35,140 nt of DNA. It comes from Chloroflexota bacterium. GTDB taxonomy: Bacteria > Chloroflexota > UBA6077 > SHYK01. Shown in pieces: positions 32,121 through 35,140 of this stretch (positions are counted from its first letter, which is position 1; every line of letters starts with the position of its first letter). The notes beneath the pieces were generated by a model, which saw nothing but the letters and a program-made list of their open reading frames with translations, was not told where the DNA came from and did no database searches. Location: positions 1 to 35,140 of the forward strand of contig JACQOR010000093.1 of NCBI GenBank assembly GCA_016202435.1, given 5' to 3'. Position numbers and translations under genes: made by a program.

Positions 32121-33193
32121 CCGAAGCCACCATCACCGAGGGCCTCCGCCAGCGCTTGGCTCAGGTCGAGGCCCGGTCCGATGAGCTTGATACCCTGCTC
32201 TCGCAGCCCGAGGTGCTCGCCGACTCGCGCCAGCTCCAGCAGCTCGGCCGCGAGCAGATCCAGATCACACCGATCGTCCAAAAGGGCCGCACGCTTGCCG
32301 CCGTGGAACGCCAGATCGAGGACGAGCAATCTCTGCTCGACGAGCCCGATCCCGAACTGCGAGCGCTTGCCGAAGCCGAGGTCCGCGATCTTCAGGTGCG
32401 GCGCGAAGGACTAGTCGGCGAGCTCATCGAACTGCTTCAGCCCAGGCATCCGAACGACGAACGCGACGTGATCCTGGAGATTCGCGCGGGGACAGGGGGC
32501 GACGAAGCCGCGCTTTTCGCGGGCGACCTGCTCCGCATGTACCTGCGCTACGCCGAGGGGAGACGCTGGAAGTGCGAGATTCTCGCTTCGAGTGAATCCG
32601 ATCTCGGCGGATACCGAGAAGTCATCGTGGAGATCGCGGGCCAAGGTGCCTACAGCCGTTTGAAATTCGAGAGCGGCGTGCATCGCGTCCAGCGCGTCCC
32701 CGTTACCGAAGCCAGCGGCCGCATACACACCTCCACAGCTACCGTCGCGGTGCTACCCAGGGCCGACGAGGTAGACGTCGAGATCGGCGAGGAAGACTTG
32801 CGGATCGACGTGTACCGGTCCACCGGACATGGTGGTCAGAGCGTAAACACGACCGATTCGGCGGTTCGCATTACGCACCTCCCGAGCGGGCTCGTTGTTA
32901 CTTGCCAGGACGAGAAGAGCCAGTTGAAGAATAGGATCCGGGCTATGGAGGTGCTGCGCGCCCGGCTATTCGCCCTGAAGCAGCAAGAGATGCACGAAGA
33001 ACGAGCCGCCCTGCGGCAATCTCAGGTGGGGACCGGCGAGCGATCGGAAAAGATCCGGACCTACAACTTCCGCGAGAACCGCGTGACGGATCACCGAGTC
33101 GACATCACACTCCACAGCTTGGACAGAATCATAGAAGGACAGCTCGACCCCATCATTGAGCCACTGGTTCTGGCTTCCCGAGCCCTGGCTTAG
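32117..33193 (+). CDS. prfA: peptide chain release factor 1
   Basis: RF1 recognises UAA/UAG and triggers peptide release. The 358-residue protein has a coiled N-terminal domain, the release-factor block EIRAGTGGDEAALFAGDLLRMYLRYAE, the anticodon-like motif in VPVTEASGRIHTSTATVAVLP (PVT, PxT type, which marks RF1 rather than RF2), and the catalytic GGQ at 239-241 in GHGGQSVNTTDSAVR. Its modification enzyme PrmC is encoded next. The ATG overlaps hisS (ATGA), so termination factor and synthetase are coupled in translation. Confidence 0.96.
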   Translation: MTEATITEGLRQRLAQVEARSDELDTLLSQPEVLADSRQLQQLGREQIQITPIVQKGRTLAAVERQIEDEQSLLDEPDPELRALAEAEVRDLQVRREGLVGELIELLQPRHPNDERDVILEIRAGTGGDEAALFAGDLLRMYLRYAEGRRWKCEILASSESDLGGYREVIVEIAGQGAYSRLKFESGVHRVQRVPVTEASGRIHTSTATVAVLPRADEVDVEIGEEDLRIDVYRSTGHGGQSVNTTDSAVRITHLPSGLVVTCQDEKSQLKNRIRAMEVLRARLFALKQQEMHEERAALRQSQVGTGERSEKIRTYNFRENRVTDHRVDITLHSLDRIIEGQLDPIIEPLVLASRALA

Positions 33194-33194
33194 C

Positions 33195-34076
33195 GTGGCC
33201 CAAACCCCGACCGGGGCGCCGTCATCCGTGGCAAGCTTGCTCGAGAGCGCAGAACGTCAAATCCGTGCGAGCGGAGCAGACGCATCGCGTCTGACCGCTA
33301 TCGTTCTGCTCGAGCGGGCGAGCGGTCTGGGCCGCGAGCGATTGATAGCGAGCCCTGAGCGCGAACTGCCGCCGGAAACAGTTTCAGCTTACGAATCGCT
33401 CGTCGCCCGCCGCTGCTGCCGCGAGCCACTGGCCTATATCCAGGGCTGGCGCGAGTTCTTCGGCCGGCGGTTCAAGGTCAGCCCGAGGACATTGATTCCA
33501 CGGCCGGAGTCCGAAGGACTGGTTGAGCTGGTGCTTGCCTGGTCGGCCCGTCGCGCAACCGAAGGCCGACGAATGCTTGACGTCGGCACCGGCAGCGGCG
33601 CAATTGCAGTTACCTTGCTCGCGGAAATTCCCGGGCTCAACGCTGTCGCCACGGACATTGATCCCGAGACGCTCCTGGTCGCCCGGGAGAACGCTCGGAG
33701 CCATGGCGTAGGCCCGCGTGTCCAGCTTGTCGCCTGCAACATCGCCACCGCCCTGCGGTCGTCGTTTGACCTCATCACGGCGAACCTGCCATACATTCCC
33801 ACCGCGCGGATCGACACACTGGAGCCCGAAGTCCGGCTGTACGAACCCCACCGGGCTCTGGATGGGGGAGCCACCGGAACCACCGAGCTTGTCGGGTTGC
33901 TCCGGACGCTGCCGGAGGTACTCGAGCCCGGCGGAGCCGCCTTCCTGGAGATTGGCGAGGAGCAGAGTCTGCACTTGCAAGCCTGCGCTCAGGGGACGAT
34001 GCCGAACTCAGCAGCCTCGGTGCACCTGGACGCGGCTGGCCTCGACCGCTACCTGATCGTGGAACGACCCGGTTGA
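33195..34076 (+). CDS. prmC: peptide chain release factor N5-glutamine methyltransferase
   Basis: PrmC methylates the GGQ glutamine of RF1/RF2. The N-terminal helical domain includes RREPLAYIQGWREFFG-like CREPLAYIQGWREFFGRRF, followed by LIPRPESEGLVELVL, the SAM loop LDVGTGSGAIAVTLL, and the catalytic motif, which here reads NLPY (197-200, in TANLPYIP) instead of the usual NPPY. It starts one base after prfA with GTG at 33195 (293 residues); GTG at 33228 is an alternative. An ORF from 33156 overlaps prfA and is not preferred. The overlap TTGA couples it to tsaC. Confidence 0.93.
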   Translation: MAQTPTGAPSSVASLLESAERQIRASGADASRLTAIVLLERASGLGRERLIASPERELPPETVSAYESLVARRCCREPLAYIQGWREFFGRRFKVSPRTLIPRPESEGLVELVLAWSARRATEGRRMLDVGTGSGAIAVTLLAEIPGLNAVATDIDPETLLVARENARSHGVGPRVQLVACNIATALRSSFDLITANLPYIPTARIDTLEPEVRLYEPHRALDGGATGTTELVGLLRTLPEVLEPGGAAFLEIGEEQSLHLQACAQGTMPNSAASVHLDAAGLDRYLIVERPG

Positions 34077-34714
34077 GTCCGGCAGAGCGGATGTGGTGGT
34101 GGCCCACTGACGTGCTCCGCAGCGGGGACGCGGTGCGCCACGCCGGAGAGCTCATCCGGGAAGGCAAGCTCGTAGTCTTTCCGACCGACACGGTCTACGG
34201 CCTGGGCACGAATCCCTTCAATCCCGACGCTATCGAGAGGCTCTTCAAGGCGAAAGGTCGTCCTCCGGAAAAGGCGATCGCGTGGCTCGTCAGCCACGTC
34301 GAGCACGCCAAACGGCACTGTCGGTTCGATGCGCTGGCCGAGCGGCTGGCCGAGCGCTACTGGCCCGGACCATTGACGCTCGTGCTGCCGCTGCTCAGAC
34401 CGGTTCCAGGTGGGCTCCCGTCGCAGGCGGTTCGGATCCCGAATCATGCCTGTGCTCTCGCTGTTATCCAGGCAGCAGGGGGAGCGGTCGCCACCACGAG
34501 TGCGAATCGATCGAGCTTTCCGGCGGCCAGGACGGCGCACGAAGCCGCCCGGGCGCTCGGCGATAGGGTTGATCTCATCATCGACGCTGGGACCGCTCCC
34601 GGCGGAGTCGATTCCACCGTGCTGGATCTGACGACATCACCTCCCACCGTCCTCAGGCCGGGTCCGCTCGACCCTGAAGACCTCGAGGAGACGATCGGCC
34701 TCAGGCTCGTCTAG
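34073..34714 (+). CDS. tsaC: L-threonylcarbamoyladenylate synthase (YrdC/Sua5 domain)
   Basis: TsaC makes threonylcarbamoyl-AMP from threonine, bicarbonate and ATP, the first step of the t6A modification at tRNA position 37 in ANN-decoding tRNAs. The YrdC domain shows GKLVVFPTDTVYGLGTNPF, the KRR-type lysine/arginine block KAKGRPPEKAIAWLV, YWPGPLTLVLP, and VATTSANRS. It is a single-domain protein of 213 residues without the Sua5 extension. The start is TTG at 34073 (TTGA overlap with prmC) or ATG at 34091. The AUA-reading tRNA in this window would be a natural client of the t6A pathway. Confidence 0.93.
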   Translation: MSPAERMWWWPTDVLRSGDAVRHAGELIREGKLVVFPTDTVYGLGTNPFNPDAIERLFKAKGRPPEKAIAWLVSHVEHAKRHCRFDALAERLAERYWPGPLTLVLPLLRPVPGGLPSQAVRIPNHACALAVIQAAGGAVATTSANRSSFPAARTAHEAARALGDRVDLIIDAGTAPGGVDSTVLDLTTSPPTVLRPGPLDPEDLEETIGLRLV

Positions 34715-34795
34715 GCCACCCACGTCATCGTGCCGCCAGCCAGTGAGCAGGAGGCACGCCCTCCATCGCCGAGGGGAAAGAGAGCGAGTCCGCCC

Positions 34796-35140
34796 GTGAA
34801 GAAGACTGATCCGGAAATCCGCTACCACGTCTCCGCCCCCAACCCGGCGACCCATCTGTTCCACGTCTCGATGGAGATAGATCGGCCCGAGGACGGCATC
34901 GAACTCCATCTGCCGGTCTGGACGCCTGGCTCCTACATGGTTCGCGAGTTCGCCCGGCACATCCAGGACTTCCGGGTCTCGGACGAAAAGGGCGCCCCGC
35001 GGGGCTGGCGCAAGACCAGCAAGGACGCATGGGCAGTCGACTGCTATAGCGCCCGGATGCTCCGCGCCGAGTTCGACGTCTACGCCAATGACCTCACCGT
35101 CCGGACGAGCCACCTCGACTCGACCCATCTTTTCATCAAC
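34796..35140 (+). CDS. M61-family peptidase (glycyl aminopeptidase type), N-terminal part
   Basis: The window ends inside this gene; 115 codons are present and no stop is reached. The translation begins MKKTDPEIRYHVSAPNPATH and contains WTPGSYMVREFARHIQDF and YANDLTVRTSHLDSTHLFIN, the N-terminal beta domain (Peptidase_M61_N) that precedes the HExxH metalloprotease domain. No signal peptide is visible in this part. The GTG at 34796 is the only start upstream of the conserved region; the ribosome site is weak. The 81 bases after tsaC (34715-34795) show no gene. The catalytic domain lies beyond the window. Confidence 0.85.
   Translation, partial: MKKTDPEIRYHVSAPNPATHLFHVSMEIDRPEDGIELHLPVWTPGSYMVREFARHIQDFRVSDEKGAPRGWRKTSKDAWAVDCYSARMLRAEFDVYANDLTVRTSHLDSTHLFIN

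Noticed and set aside
1-35140. CRISPR array, prophage, toxin-antitoxin or other defence system
   Set aside because: No regularly spaced repeats, phage structural genes, nuclease/antitoxin pairs or similar modules were seen; most of the window is conserved housekeeping sequence.

Overview
This 35.1 kb window is from a high-GC bacterial chromosome. It is dominated by a cell-division and peptidoglycan (dcw) cluster. Gene content suggests Chloroflexota or a related Terrabacteria lineage: ftsA plus ylmE/ylmG-type genes after ftsZ, an MshA-like glycosyltransferase, a MoxR-DUF58-DUF4129 operon, a fused KorA, a small lipoprotein with a WPDxSLGCP motif, and no lipopolysaccharide or outer-membrane genes. 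That assignment is inference; no rRNA or other decisive marker is present. About three fifths of the genes appear to start with GTG or TTG, and many neighbours overlap by 1-8 bases.

Layout. Bases 1-500 hold a decayed IS3-family transposase. Bases 550-4293 are on the minus strand: korB and korA (2-oxoacid:ferredoxin oxidoreductase), an A-type iron-sulfur carrier and a small lipoprotein. Bases 4346-8676 (+) hold pcm, a MoxR ATPase, a DUF58 protein and a polytopic DUF4129 protein, probably one operon. Bases 8678-11882 (-) hold birA, a LysR regulator and an HlyC/CorC-type CBS membrane protein. A tRNA-Ile with anticodon UAU lies at 11916-11987, followed by a leader with several inverted repeats and a coupled pair: a FemAB/GNAT-like protein and a GT4 glycosyltransferase. 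A coiled-coil zinc-ribbon protein follows.

From 15277 to the right edge everything is on the plus strand. A sigma70-type promoter (TTGCCC-N17-TAAAAT) and four TGGR boxes at exact 10-bp spacing precede mraZ, a good match to the MraZ autoregulatory operator. The cluster runs mraZ, rsmH, ftsL-like, ftsI, murF, mraY, murD, ftsW, murC, murB, ftsQ, ftsA, ftsZ, yggS, yggT. murE, murG, ddl and sepF are absent from their usual positions. A translation block follows (hisS, prfA, prmC, tsaC), and an M61 peptidase gene is cut by the window edge.

Together the genes cover lipid-linked peptidoglycan precursor synthesis (MurB, C, D, F, MraY), the septal synthase (FtsW/FtsI), the divisome scaffold (FtsQ, L, A, Z), PLP homeostasis, and the charging, termination and tRNA-modification steps of translation. 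I found no CRISPR array, phage, toxin-antitoxin or obvious defence system. The points most worth checking are the UAU tRNA-Ile, the MraZ operator, the unusual FtsZ tail with a REP-like repeat where sepF often lies, and several substitutions in conserved motifs (RsmH, MraY, PrmC).
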